Source: JAWXBA01 sp048499805 (lineage in GTDB: Bacteria; Gemmatimonadota; Gemmatimonadetes; Gemmatimonadales; GWC2-71-9). From it: DNA of 64,000 nt. The translations under genes and the position numbers were made by a program. How positions within the stretch are numbered: position 1 is the first letter of the stretch; each line of letters starts with the position of its first letter. Shown here piece after piece: positions 8,527-17,174 of the stretch. The notes below the pieces were generated by a model. It had not been told where the DNA came from and did no database searches. It saw nothing but the letters and a program-made list of their open reading frames with translations. The stretch is from NCBI GenBank assembly GCA_048499805.1, contig JASNZF010000006.1, positions 1-64,000 of the forward strand. The letters are read 5' to 3'.

Positions 8527-9876
8527 ATGCGCCGCCTGATCATCCTCGCCTTCCTCCTCGGCGGCATGGAGCTGATCCAGCCGCTCGGCGACACCGGCCG
8601 CGGCGCCGAGTGGCTGCTCGCGTTCGGCTTCCTCATCCTGGCCGCGTACAGCGTCGGCGAGATCGCCGCCGGACTGGGCCTGCCCAAGATCGTGGGCTAC
8701 CTCTTCGCCGGCGTGGTGTTCGGCCCCGGCGGGATCCTGGTGATCACGCCGAGCGCCACGGCCGCGCTCGCGCCGGTCTCGTCGCTGGCGATCGCGCTGA
8801 TCGCCTACCTGGCGGGGGCGGAGCTTCGCTGGGGCGAGGTGCGCGAGCGCGGCCCCGCCATCCTGCGGATCATGACCGCCGAGCTCGGCATCACCTTCGT
8901 CCTCATCGCCGCGGTCATGATGCCGCTCCTGGGGCGGCTCGAGAGCTTCGACCAGGCCCGGACCGCGGAGCTCGTGGCGTTCAGCCTCCTCTTCGCCTCG
9001 GTGGCGATCATCCACTCCCCCGCCGTGGCGATGGCGGTGCTCTCCGAGACGCGGGCCACCGGTCGGATCGCCCGGACCACCCTGGGCGTGGTCCTCCTCG
9101 CCGACGTCGTCGTGGTGCTCCTGTTCAGCGGCTTCCTGGCGCTGGCACGCGCCCTGGTGCCGCCGACCGGGCTCGACACCGGCGGCACCGGACTCTGGGG
9201 CATCATCTGGGAACTCGGCGGGGCCGTGCTGGTGGGCACCGCCCTGGGGGGGCTGGTCTCGCTCTACCTGCGGTTCGTGAAGCAGGAACTGTTCTTCTTC
9301 GCCATCATGATCGCCCTCGTCGGCGCGGCCCTGGCGAACCTGCTCCACGTGGAGACCCTGCTGATGCTGCTGGTGGCCGGCTTCGTCTCGGAGAATGTCT
9401 CCCTCCCCGAGGACGGTGCCGCGCTGCGCCATGCCATGGAGCGGTCGGCCGACCCGGTCTTCGTGGTGTTCTTTGCGCTGGCCGGGACGCAGATCATTCC
9501 CCGGGAGTTCGGTGGGATGCTGGTCCTGATCGTGCCGATCGTGCTGGTGCGGATGTTCGGGATCTGGTGGGGCACGCGGATCGGCGCCAGGTGGGCGGGG
9601 GTGCCTGACGATGGACCGCTGGTCTGGCAGGGGCTGGTGGCCCAGGCCGGGGTGGGACTGGGGCTCGCGGTGCTGGTGGCCGAGGCCTACCCGGCCCGGG
9701 GTGGGGACCTGGCAGCGCTGTTCGTGGCAGTGATCGCGGTGAACCAGTTCATGGGGCCGGTCTTCTTCCGCCGGGCTCTCGACCAGAGCGGCGAGATCCC
9801 AACCGGCAGCACCCCCACCGAGGAAACCGAACTCCCCGACGCCCAGCTCCCGGGTGCCTATCCCGACATCCGCTAG
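8527..9876 (+). CDS. CPA2-type cation:proton antiporter
   Basis: A 449-residue polytopic protein with the CPA2 hallmark GLPKIVGYLFAGVVFGPGG near residue 55 and a conserved helix around SLLFASVAIIHSPAVAMAVL, where the ion-binding helices of this fold lie. It ends in a soluble tail (EIPTGSTPTEETELPD) rather than an RCK regulatory domain. It starts one base after the stop of the preceding antiporter-like gene, so translational coupling is expected. The tandem arrangement suggests duplication of an ancestral exchanger, though the two are now quite diverged. It should move monovalent cations against protons. Confidence 0.86.
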   Translation: MRRLIILAFLLGGMELIQPLGDTGRGAEWLLAFGFLILAAYSVGEIAAGLGLPKIVGYLFAGVVFGPGGILVITPSATAALAPVSSLAIALIAYLAGAELRWGEVRERGPAILRIMTAELGITFVLIAAVMMPLLGRLESFDQARTAELVAFSLLFASVAIIHSPAVAMAVLSETRATGRIARTTLGVVLLADVVVVLLFSGFLALARALVPPTGLDTGGTGLWGIIWELGGAVLVGTALGGLVSLYLRFVKQELFFFAIMIALVGAALANLLHVETLLMLLVAGFVSENVSLPEDGAALRHAMERSADPVFVVFFALAGTQIIPREFGGMLVLIVPIVLVRMFGIWWGTRIGARWAGVPDDGPLVWQGLVAQAGVGLGLAVLVAEAYPARGGDLAALFVAVIAVNQFMGPVFFRRALDQSGEIPTGSTPTEETELPDAQLPGAYPDIR

Positions 9877-9892
9877 CGGCACCAGCCCCAAG

Positions 9893-9950
9893 CCCTATTC
9901 CCTATTCCCTATTCCCTATTCCCCAGTCCCCAGTCCCCAGCCCCACCCCC
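9893..9950. repeat. heptamer array CCCTATT then CCCCAGT
   Basis: The array has about four CCCTATT units followed by CCCCAGT/CCCCAGC units and a C-rich tail. It sits between the convergent antiporter and DUF2911 genes and reaches the end of the latter. Confidence 0.85.
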
Positions 9951-9953
9951 ACC

Positions 9954-10520
9954 CTACATCACCCCCCACCCCACACTCAACTCATCGGTTCCCCAAGCAA
10001 ACCGCAACTCCCCCTTGGGGGCGCCCGGCTCGCGCGACGGGATCAACCACATCGACAGGCTCTCGATCGGGGTGCTGAGCGTCCGGTGCCGCAGGGGCAC
10101 CCGTCCCAGCTCCGCCAGGATGTTGGCGCCCTCGGCGTCGGTGCCGGTGATCCGGTGCACAATCAGGCTCCACTCGGTGCGCCCGGGCAGTGCCTCGAGC
10201 ACATAGGTGCCGGCGTTGAGATGCAGGGTGCCGATCATGAGCATCACGTCGGTCTTCAGGGTGGTCGCGGCGTTGGCGCCGAGCCGCCAAGTGGTGTCCC
10301 AGGGGACGAGGCTGTCGACGTGGAGGGTGCGACCGCGGAGGTGGGGCTGGCCGTAGTCGAGCCGGATGACCCGGGCTGGTCCTTCCTGGCCTGGCACGGT
10401 CAGCGCCACTTCGGCGGTGGCCCGGGTGCTGGGGGCGGCCTGGAGGGTGCCCTGGGCGTGCAGGGGTCCCAGTGACGCGAGCGTGAGTGCCGCAGTGGCG
10501 AGCAGGGTGGGGGCGCGCAT
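9954..10520 (-). CDS. DUF2911 family exported protein
   Basis: A 188-residue protein with a clear Sec signal peptide (MRAPTLLATAALTLASLGPLHAQ). The mature part matches DUF2911: WRLGANAATTLKTDVMLMIG, then LNAGTYVLEALPGRTEWSLIVHR. The family is a small extracytoplasmic beta-rich domain of unknown function, common in Bacteroidota and Gemmatimonadota. The ATG at 10520 has a strong AAGGAG site 5 bases upstream, so the upstream in-frame ATG is rejected. The 3' end lies beside the heptamer array. Confidence 0.85.
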   Translation of the reverse strand: MRAPTLLATAALTLASLGPLHAQGTLQAAPSTRATAEVALTVPGQEGPARVIRLDYGQPHLRGRTLHVDSLVPWDTTWRLGANAATTLKTDVMLMIGTLHLNAGTYVLEALPGRTEWSLIVHRITGTDAEGANILAELGRVPLRHRTLSTPIESLSMWLIPSREPGAPKGELRFAWGTDELSVGWGVM

Positions 10521-10605
10521 GGGATCTCCTTGATTCGGATGGCTGTGGGGCGAGGTATTGGGGGAGCAAGATAGTGCCATCCGCCCCGGCGAGGGGGGGC
10601 TCTCC

Positions 10606-10634
10606 TTGACGGTCTAGGAGAGTGACGGTATGTT
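10606..10634 (+). promoter_or_regulatory. sigma-70-type promoter of padR operon
   Basis: TTGACG at 10606-10611 and TATGTT at 10629-10634 are separated by exactly 17 bp, and the padR ATG is at 10661. The spacer contains TCTAGGAGAG, which recurs downstream beside the palindrome. Confidence 0.6.
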
Positions 10635-10637
10635 CTC

Positions 10638-10652
10638 CCTAGATCATCTAGG
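10638..10652. promoter_or_regulatory. palindromic probable PadR operator
   Basis: CCTAGATCATCTAGG is a perfect 15-bp palindrome just downstream of the -10 element and overlapping the ribosome-binding region (GGAGAG). A half-site copy (TCTAGGAG) lies in the promoter spacer. The position suits autorepression; PadR binding is inference. Confidence 0.55.
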
Positions 10653-10660
10653 AGAGCCAG

Positions 10661-11011
10661 ATGGCACGCGCGCAAGACCTGGTGCAGGGCACCCTCGACA
10701 TGCTGATCCTCAAGGCGGTCTCCCTGGGACCGCTCCATGGCTACGGCATCCTTCTCCGGATCCAGCAGTTCTCTCGCGATGTCCTGCAGGTGCAGCAGGG
10801 ATCGCTCTATCCCGCCCTGTACCGGCTGGAACAGCAGGGCCTGATTCGCAGCGAATGGGGCGAGAGCGAGAACAACCGACGGGCCAAGTTCTATACCCTG
10901 ACAACCGCGGGCCGCTCCCGGCTCCGCAGTGAGCGCGAGCAGTGGGACCGCCTGGTCGGTGCCATCGCCGCGGTGCTCAATACCACCAGTCTCGCGGAGG
11001 CCGACGCATGA
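10661..11011 (+). CDS. PadR family transcriptional regulator
   Basis: A 116-residue winged-helix regulator with the PadR core QGTLDMLILKAVSLGPLHGYGILLRIQ, then LYPALYRLEQQGLI (recognition helix and wing) and NNRRAKFYTLTTAGR. It lacks the long C-terminal dimerisation domain, as expected of the short PadR subfamily that accompanies orphan permeases in Acidobacteriota and Gemmatimonadota. Its stop overlaps the start of the permease gene (ATGA). It probably represses its own operon through the palindrome at 10638-10652. Confidence 0.93.
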   Translation: MARAQDLVQGTLDMLILKAVSLGPLHGYGILLRIQQFSRDVLQVQQGSLYPALYRLEQQGLIRSEWGESENNRRAKFYTLTTAGRSRLRSEREQWDRLVGAIAAVLNTTSLAEADA

Positions 11012-13659
11012 TGGCCCGGGTGCGCGGCTGGCTGCGTGCGGTGGTGGGGCGCCGCCGCCTGGAAGCGGACATGACCGAGGAGATGCAGGCGCACATCGCG
11101 ATGCGCGCCGCGGACCTCGAGGGAGAGGGACTGACACCGCGGGAGGCGCTCCGCCGGGCTCGCGCCGATTTCGGCGCCATCGAGGGGACCAAGGAAGCAG
11201 CGCGCCAGGCGATGGGCCTCCGACTCTGGGACGAAGGGTGGGGAGATCTCCGCTACGCCTTCCGCACGCTGCGACGCTCCCCGGGGTACGTCGCCGTGGC
11301 GCTGGTGACCCTGACGCTCGGCATCGGCGCCACCACCGCGATCTTCTCGGCGGCCAACGCAGTGCTGTTCCGGCCGCTCCCCTTCGCCGGTGCCGACCGG
11401 CTGGTCCACCTCTTCGAGACCAATCCCGAATTCAACTGGACCGACGCCGATGCCGCGCCGGCCAACGCGCTGGACTGGCGCGAGCAGGTCGGGGCCTTCG
11501 ACGACCTGGCCCTCTATTCCGGGTTCCGCAGCCAGTTCACGATCCTGCAGGACGGCGAGCCCGTGCTGCTCCGCGGGACCCAGATCACCGCGAATTTCTT
11601 CTCCGTGCTCGGGGTGGAGCCCCTGCTGGGCCGTCGTCTCGACTGGGACGACACCTTCCGCGCCCGGTCCAACTACATGGTCCTGAGCCATCGACTCTGG
11701 ACCACGCAGTTCGGCTCGGACCCCGCGATCATCGGGCGGCAACTCGACATCGGGACCCGGCAGGTCGAGGTGGCGGCGGTGATGCCGCCGGGCTTCAATT
11801 TTCCCGGGGATGGCACCCAGTTCTGGTGGCCCTACGGGTGGACCGACGAGGCGATGAACGCCGTCTCCTTCCGGCGGGCCCACTATGTCCGGCCGGTGGC
11901 CCGCCTGGCGCCCGGAGTCACCATGGAAGCGGCCCATGCCGAGCTCCAGACCGTGGTTGCCAGGCTGCAGACGGAGTACCCCGGTACCAACCGGGTCATG
12001 GGTGCCGGCCTCATGCCGGTGCGTGACTTCCTGATCCGGGAGCATCGTCGGCCGCTGATGATCCTGATGGGCGCGGTGGCGCTGCTGCTCCTGCTCGCCT
12101 GCGTCAACGTGGCCAACCTGACCCTGGTGCGTGCCGCCGAGCGACACGGTGAGTTTGCACTGCGCCAGGCGCTCGGTGCTGGACGGTTTCGCGTCGCCCG
12201 CCAGATGGTGACGGAAAGCCTGCTCCTGGCCCTGGTGGGCGGGCTCCTCGGGTTGGGGCTTGGCTGGACCGCCGTGCGGCTGTTGGCCCGCACCACACCG
12301 CTTGGCATCGAGGGTGCCACCACCCTGGCGCTCGACCTGCGCGTGGTGCTCGTGACCCTGGGCATCGCGACGCTCAGTGGACTCGCGTTCGGTGTGGCGC
12401 CGCTGCTGCGCCGCCGCCCGACCCGCCTGAGCGGCGAACTGATCAGCGGCAACCGTGGGGATGTGGGGCGGCCAGGCCGCAACCGGGCGGTCCGGAGCCT
12501 GGTGGTCGTGGAGGTGGCCCTGGCCCTGCTGCTGGTGATGGGCGCCGGCCTGATGCTCCGCAGTGTCTGGCTGCTGCGTGACGTCGATCCGGGGTTTCGG
12601 CCGGACGGGGTGGTGGCGGTGCAGTTCAGCATTCCGGCCGCGCGCTACCAGGATCGCGATCAAGTGCTGGCCGTTTACGATCGCCTGGCCGAGACGCTGG
12701 AGGCGCGACCCGGTATTCGACGGGTCGGCACCATCGGTCAGCTTCCGCTCGATGGGACCAGTTGGTCGAGCAGCGTCAAGGCGGCGGGGTGGGCCGAGGA
12801 CCGGGTCGGGCTCGAGATCCTGCACCGCCGGGCCGATGCGGGGTACTTCGAGGCGCTCGGCATCCCCCTCCTGCGGGGGCGGATGTTCGACCAGCGCGAC
12901 CGCGCCGACGCGCCCCTGGTCGTGGTCGTCAACGAGTCCTTTGCGAACGCGCACTTTCCTGGTGAGGACCCCATTGGCCAGCGGATTGCCTATGACCGGG
13001 TCCCCGATTCCACCTCGACCTGGTACGAGATCATTGGAATCGTGGGAGACCAGCACCAGGTCAGTCCCGCGGTTGCGGCACGGGCCGAGGTGTTCGAGAA
13101 CCGCAACCAGGACTGGAGCCGCAACAATTGGATGGTGATTCGGGCCGAAGGTGACCCTGCCGCCGCGCTGGCCCAGTTCCGTGCCGTGCTCCGGGAGGTC
13201 GATCCGCTCATCCCGATCGCCGAGTCGCGGACCCTGGTCGAGGTCTGGCGGGGGTCGATGGCACGGGAGTCGTTCATGCTCACCCTGCTGTTTGGGTTTG
13301 GGGCGGTGGCCCTGCTGCTGTCGGCGGTCGGGGTCTATGGCGTGGCGGCCCAGGCGGCCCGCCGCCGCTCCCGCGAAATCGGGATCCGCATGGCGCTCGG
13401 CGCCGACAGCCCGGGGGTCATCCGGATGATGCTGCGGCAGTCGTTGGGGCTCGTGGCGCTGGGGCTGTTGCTGGGCACCGCGGCAACCTTCGCCCTGGCG
13501 GGGGTGCTGCGTTCCATGCTCTATGGGATCGTGCCGGGAGACCCGCCCACCCTGGTCGCCGTGGTGCTGATATTGGCCGGTGCGGCACTCCTGGCCAGTT
13601 GGCTTCCGGCGCGCCGTGCCACCCGGCTCTCGCCGACCCTGGTGCTGCGGGACGGCTGA
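11008..13659 (+). CDS. orphan MacB/FtsX-type ABC permease (ADOP-like)
   Basis: An 883-residue permease with an N-terminal soluble helix region (RRRLEADMTEEMQAHI), then two MacB periplasmic/FtsX modules. Membrane segments lie near residues 90 (VAVALVTLTLGIGATTAIFSAAN), about 355-385, about 440 and about 490-520, with more at the C-terminus (AVALLLSAVGVYGVAAQAARRR). The family, called acidobacterial duplicated orphan permeases, lacks a linked ATPase, and none is encoded here. The ATG at 11008 overlaps the padR stop. It is likely an efflux or lipoprotein-release-type mechanotransmitter whose partner is unknown. Confidence 0.88.
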   Translation: MMARVRGWLRAVVGRRRLEADMTEEMQAHIAMRAADLEGEGLTPREALRRARADFGAIEGTKEAARQAMGLRLWDEGWGDLRYAFRTLRRSPGYVAVALVTLTLGIGATTAIFSAANAVLFRPLPFAGADRLVHLFETNPEFNWTDADAAPANALDWREQVGAFDDLALYSGFRSQFTILQDGEPVLLRGTQITANFFSVLGVEPLLGRRLDWDDTFRARSNYMVLSHRLWTTQFGSDPAIIGRQLDIGTRQVEVAAVMPPGFNFPGDGTQFWWPYGWTDEAMNAVSFRRAHYVRPVARLAPGVTMEAAHAELQTVVARLQTEYPGTNRVMGAGLMPVRDFLIREHRRPLMILMGAVALLLLLACVNVANLTLVRAAERHGEFALRQALGAGRFRVARQMVTESLLLALVGGLLGLGLGWTAVRLLARTTPLGIEGATTLALDLRVVLVTLGIATLSGLAFGVAPLLRRRPTRLSGELISGNRGDVGRPGRNRAVRSLVVVEVALALLLVMGAGLMLRSVWLLRDVDPGFRPDGVVAVQFSIPAARYQDRDQVLAVYDRLAETLEARPGIRRVGTIGQLPLDGTSWSSSVKAAGWAEDRVGLEILHRRADAGYFEALGIPLLRGRMFDQRDRADAPLVVVVNESFANAHFPGEDPIGQRIAYDRVPDSTSTWYEIIGIVGDQHQVSPAVAARAEVFENRNQDWSRNNWMVIRAEGDPAAALAQFRAVLREVDPLIPIAESRTLVEVWRGSMARESFMLTLLFGFGAVALLLSAVGVYGVAAQAARRRSREIGIRMALGADSPGVIRMMLRQSLGLVALGLLLGTAATFALAGVLRSMLYGIVPGDPPTLVAVVLILAGAALLASWLPARRATRLSPTLVLRDG

Positions 13660-13773
13660 CGCGCTGCGGGCATCGAGGTTGGGGGGGGCACGCGGAGGCC
13701 CCCCGCCTCCCGACCCTTGACCGTCCGGGTGGGAGGCCGTTTCTTGAATCTCCCCCTGCCACCCGAGGATCCC

Positions 13774-14343
13774 ATGCACCCCCGCTTCCGTACTTCCATT
13801 CTCGCCGCCGCGGCCCTGGCGGTCCTGGCTGTTCCCGCCGCTGCCCAGCAGCAGATGCAACGCAGCATGCTGGTGCCGGAATTGCTCAAGGACCTGGCCC
13901 AGGTTCAGGAGAAGCTCTCCAGCCTCGGCCGAGAGATTCCAGCAGACAAGTGGGGCTGGCGTCCTGGCCAGGGGGTCCGCTCGGTGGGGGAGGTCTACAT
14001 GCACGTCGCCGCCGACAATTACCTCCTGCCCGCGCCGCTCGGCACGCCGGCGCCGGCCGCCACCGGCATCAAGGCCGATGACTACAGCACCGTCCAGGCG
14101 TTCGAAAACAAGCCGATGGCCAAGGACGCCGCGCTGGCAGAGATGGAGCGCTCCTTTGCGCACCTCCGTACTGCATTGGAAGGGGCCACCCCGATGGGCG
14201 GGGAGATCTCGATGTTCGGGCAGACCTTTACCCGGACCGGATATCTAGTGTTGCTCACCACCCACCTGCATGAGCACCTTGGCCAGATGATCGCCTATGC
14301 CCGTTCGATCGGCGTGGTGCCGCCCTGGAGCCGCGGCAACTAG
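13774..14343 (+). CDS. exported DinB-like protein
   Basis: A 189-residue protein with a Sec signal peptide (STSILAAAALAVLAVPAAAQ-like) and a DinB-type four-helix bundle. Histidines expected for the metal site appear at MHVAADN and in TTHLHEHLGQMI. DinB-fold proteins are often metal-dependent thiol transferases; the exported form is frequent in this phylum and unassigned. The ATG at 13774 has a CGAGGA site 4 bases upstream, so the longer ORF is rejected. A strong hairpin follows the stop. Confidence 0.82.
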   Translation: MHPRFRTSILAAAALAVLAVPAAAQQQMQRSMLVPELLKDLAQVQEKLSSLGREIPADKWGWRPGQGVRSVGEVYMHVAADNYLLPAPLGTPAPAATGIKADDYSTVQAFENKPMAKDAALAEMERSFAHLRTALEGATPMGGEISMFGQTFTRTGYLVLLTTHLHEHLGQMIAYARSIGVVPPWSRGN

Positions 14344-14380
14344 TCGGGGGGGGTGCACCACCCCGGAATGGGGGTGCGGA

Positions 14381-14414
14381 AACGGCCGGGGGCGCGTAAG
14401 CGTCCCCGGCCGTT
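14381..14414 (+). terminator. hairpin terminator after DinB-like gene
   Basis: An 11-bp perfect stem (AACGGCCGGGG paired with CCCCGGCCGTT) with an inner GCGC/GCGT extension lies 38 bp after the stop. Only a weak T tract (TTCGTCT) follows. Confidence 0.6.
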
Positions 14415-14550
14415 CGTCTAGGGGCCGCACGCGGAGGCACGGAGGCGCGGTGGGACTGTTGCGCCAGGATGACAGCAGTAAATCGTGAACTGGGGATCCC
14501 GGCGGACGGGGCTGGACACGTCCGGCCGCTGGTAGCGGAACTCGGCCACC

Positions 14551-14705
14551 CATCGGGGTCATCCCGAGCCGCAGGCGAGGGATCTTCTCAACCGGCGAGG
14601 GGCCGTGCCGTCAGGGCAGCACCCCGCTGCCCACAGATACAACGGGCCGCGTACACGCGGCCCCTTCGAGTCGTCCCTGCGGGACTCCTCGGGATGACAC
14701 CGATG
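14551..14705. mobile_element. MITE-like element with 18-bp terminal inverted repeats
   Basis: CATCGGGGTCATCCCGAG (14551-14568) is matched, with one mismatch, by the reverse complement of 14688-14705. An internal palindrome (GGGCCGCGT-AC-ACGCGGCCC) lies at 14644-14663. No reading frame is present. The right end is also part of the longer repeat shared with 20266. The surrounding 14344-14827 gap has no supportable gene. Confidence 0.5.
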
Positions 14706-14824
14706 TAAGATCGGGATGGGATACAACGGGCCGCGTACACGCGGCCCCTACGATCCGATTACCTTCGGCCCCGCTGCCCCGCTGCCCCGCTGCCCCGCTG
14801 CCCCGCTGCCCCGCTGCCCCGCTG
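14671..14824. repeat. dispersed repeat copy 1, ending in CCCCGCTG array
   Basis: This copy is identical to 20266 onward (offset 5595) through the unique part and into a (CCCCGCTG)7 array at 14769-14824. It contains the palindrome GGGCCGCGT-AC-ACGCGGCCC at 14729-14748. It lies immediately 3' of the first Uma2 gene. Confidence 0.9.
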
Positions 14825-14827
14825 CCC

Positions 14828-15373
14828 TCACACCTCCCGAAACAGCTCCGCCAGCCGAATCACGAGCGGCTCGCCTGCTCCCTGTGGATGCCACCGGATC
14901 GCCGCATGCTCGACGGTGGGAAACCGGGTCTCGGGGGTCCAGACCTCGACAGCCTCGGCGTCGCCGTCCACCAGCCAGTACAGCGGGACCCTCAGCTCCT
15001 GGTACAGCCTGCGCTTGGTAAAGCGATCCTGTCTGCTGCTGGAAGGGCTGAGTACCTCGATGACCAGGAGCGGAGGGTTGATCTGGTTCCATTCGCCCCG
15101 CTCCACACTCTCAAGGTCGACGACGAGGATATCCGGGATGACCAGGCTGTCCCCGCCGGCATGGACGTCGCCGCCAGGATACACGCGTCCGAGCGGCCAG
15201 CGCCGGAGGTACCTGCTGAGGATGACCGTGAACTCTGCCACGAGCTGCTGATGGGGCATCCGAGGTGACGGGCTCACCAGCAGTTCCCCGTGCACCACCT
15301 CGTACTTGTTGCCGTCCTCGGGGAAGCCGAGAAGATCGGCGGCGGTGTAATAGTGCTGGACGGCCATGACCAT
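14828..15373 (-). CDS. Uma2 family (PD-(D/E)XK-fold) protein, copy 1
   Basis: A 181-residue protein of the Uma2/DUF820 family, a restriction endonuclease-like fold of unknown physiological role that is amplified in many bacteria. The core motifs are visible: KYEVVHGELLVSPSP, then VIPDILVVDLE (metal-binding Asp), then PPLLVIEVLSPSSSRQD (the E-x-L part of the nuclease site), KRRLYQELRVPLYWLVDGD and VEVWTP. It is a close paralogue of the next gene (15830-16375), and their upstream DNA is also similar. The ATG at 15373 is chosen from the conserved MVMAVQHYYTAADLL start shared by both copies; no good ribosome-binding site is seen. Confidence 0.88.
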   Translation of the reverse strand: MVMAVQHYYTAADLLGFPEDGNKYEVVHGELLVSPSPRMPHQQLVAEFTVILSRYLRRWPLGRVYPGGDVHAGGDSLVIPDILVVDLESVERGEWNQINPPLLVIEVLSPSSSRQDRFTKRRLYQELRVPLYWLVDGDAEAVEVWTPETRFPTVEHAAIRWHPQGAGEPLVIRLAELFREV

Positions 15374-15563
15374 AGTATCGGCTCGGCGGAAGGGGATTGG
15401 CAAGGCATCCCGCCAAGGTGGGGAAGGGAGCGGCGGGTTGGTAACCGAAATCAGGCAGAATGGGGCCAATTCGGCGCGTGCACCGGCCCCTGCGGGAATG
15501 TCGCGTTGAGTTGGTACGCGATCGCCGCAATGGTTGCCGAGGGATCGGCTCCCGATAATTCCC

Positions 15564-15608
15564 GGTCGCTTCAGCGACCCTCCTGGCCGAGCCGCGGCTT
15601 CAGCCGCG
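15564..15608. repeat. REP-like double hairpin, copy 1
   Basis: GGTCGC-TTCA-GCGACC is followed by CCGCGGC-TTCA-GCCGCG: two adjacent short stems with identical TTCA loops. It matches 20041-20085 at 43 of 45 positions or better. The host gap (15374-15829) otherwise contains the upstream part of the duplicated Uma2 segment and the octamer array. Confidence 0.75.
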
Positions 15609-15714
15609 AAAAATCAGGGGCCAGATTGCCGGGACCGGTTGGAATCGGCCCCTAGGGTCATGGATATCGTTTGGTCGGACGCTTTCTGCCCTTGCATGGT
15701 CGATTACCTTTGGA

Positions 15715-15802
15715 CCCGCCTGCCCGCCTGCCCGCCTGCCCGCCTGCCCGCCTGCCCGCCTGCCCGCCTGCCCGCCTGCCCGCCTGCCCGCCTGCCCGCC
15801 TG
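15715..15802. repeat. octamer tandem array (CCCGCCTG)11
   Basis: Eleven exact CCCGCCTG units are followed by degenerate CCCGCCGA/CCGCCCCA units up to the stop of the second Uma2 gene. The flank GATTACCTTTGG resembles GATTACCTTCGG before the CCCCGCTG arrays at 14769 and 20364, so the arrays appear homologous but have diverged in unit sequence. Confidence 0.95.
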
Positions 15803-15829
15803 CCCGCCGACCCGCCGCCCCACCGCCCC

Positions 15830-16375
15830 TCACACCTCCCGAAACAACTCGGCCAGAGCAATGACCAGCGGCTCGCCTGCTCCCTGCGGATGCCACCGGA
15901 TCGCCTCGTGCTCGACGGAGGGAAACCGGGTCTCCGGTGTCCAGATCTCGACAGCCTTGGCATCCGCATCCACCAGCCAGTAGAGGGGGATACCCATCTC
16001 CTGGTATAGTCGCCGCTTGGTGAACCGATCCTCGCGGGCATGCGACGGACTAAGCACCTCGACCACCAGCAGGAGCGTCTTGACGCGTTCCCAGGACATG
16101 GTCCGGACTTCTTCCCGGTCTGCGACCAGCAGATCAGGGATGACCACCGTGTCCTCGGACCAGGAGATATCTCCCCCGGCAGACCCCACCCCCACCGGGA
16201 ACCGCCGCAGGTAGGCGCCGATCAGTTCCACCAACCGAAAGACCACCAGTTGGTGCAGCAGGCGCGGGCCCGGAGTCACCAGCAGCTCCCCGTGCACCAC
16301 CTCGTACTTGTTGCCGTCCTCGGGGAAGGCGAGAAGGTCGGCGGCGGTGTAATAGTGCTGGACGGCCATGACCAT
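15830..16375 (-). CDS. Uma2 family (PD-(D/E)XK-fold) protein, copy 2
   Basis: This is a 181-residue paralogue of the protein at 14828-15373, with the same start (MVMAVQHYYTAADLLAFPEDGNK) and end (AGEPLVIALAELFREV). It keeps the fold motifs: EVVHGELLVTPGP, VIPDLLVADRE, LLLVVEVLSPSHAREDR, KRRLYQEMGIPLYWLVDAD, VEIWTPETRFPS. Divergence is concentrated in the middle (residues 40-75). The region upstream of the start is also alike in the two copies, so duplication covered roughly 600-700 bp. Cellular role unknown. Confidence 0.88.
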   Translation of the reverse strand: MVMAVQHYYTAADLLAFPEDGNKYEVVHGELLVTPGPRLLHQLVVFRLVELIGAYLRRFPVGVGSAGGDISWSEDTVVIPDLLVADREEVRTMSWERVKTLLLVVEVLSPSHAREDRFTKRRLYQEMGIPLYWLVDADAKAVEIWTPETRFPSVEHEAIRWHPQGAGEPLVIALAELFREV

Positions 16376-16890
16376 AGTATCGGCTCGGCGGGAGGGGGTT
16401 GGCAAGGCATCCCGACAAGGTGGGGTAAGGAACGGCGGGGTGGTAACCGGAATCAGGCAGACTCGGGCCAATTCTCCGCGTGCACCGGCCTGCGAGGACC
16501 AGACCCGCCTGCCCCCGTGGGAACGTAACCTGAACCTCCAACGGTTCCTGGCCTCGCCAGCGACTCTATTGAGGGCCTCGCACCCCGCACGGTACATGGG
16601 CGCGGCTCCGGTCGCGCAGGCCATGGGGCCATCGGGCAGCCAACCGCACGTCATGAACACCGCCCGGCAGTCGATGCCCTGACTATGGCGGAGCAGGTGC
16701 ACGTCATCAACCGCTACCCGGTTCGTAAGGACTGTGCGTTGATGGCGATGTGGCAGGCGGCGCTTGACCTCAGGGTCGGGCCGGGAAGGGCGTAGGGCGC
16801 CCGGTCGGGCAGTACCGAGCGACGGGCGTTGCCCCCGGGGGGGGCTGCGAGCCGGTCTGCGGCATGACCGGTGCGTGGAGCAGGGCCAGA

Positions 16891-16924
16891 CCGCCCCATC
16901 TCGTGGATCCGCGAGGTGGGGCGG
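16891..16924. repeat. 34-bp imperfect palindrome centred on GGATCC
   Basis: The left arm CCGCCCCATCTCGTG is mirrored across GGATCC by the right arm CGCGAGGTGGGGCGG-like sequence, with two mismatched pairs. It could be a binding site for a dimeric protein or the remains of a mobile element end. Confidence 0.6.
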
Positions 16925-17174
16925 TGTGGCCCGGGGACCTGCCGTGTGGGGCTGGCGCAACCGTGCCGGCTGGAACTCACGGCAGAACGGGCGCCGGCGC
17001 CGGGTTGCCCCACTGGCGCCCATGCGATCATGAAGTGGCATCATCAGGGGGAAGGGTCGAAGCTGTGGGCTGGCAGGACCGCCGCGGCCGGGATGCGCAC
17101 GATCGCAGCCCGCCGCTATCCGGCCGGCATGCCGCGCCGCGATCAGGCGCTTCACCACGGCCAAGTGCTGAGCC

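Noticed and set aside
10891..14163. 1090-residue minus-strand reading frame opposite padR, the permease and the DinB-like gene
   Set aside because: It has low-complexity shadow composition; the plus-strand genes have signals and family motifs.
14769..15802. Tandem arrays considered as CRISPR
   Set aside because: Units are 8 bp, contiguous and without unique spacers, and no cas genes are nearby.
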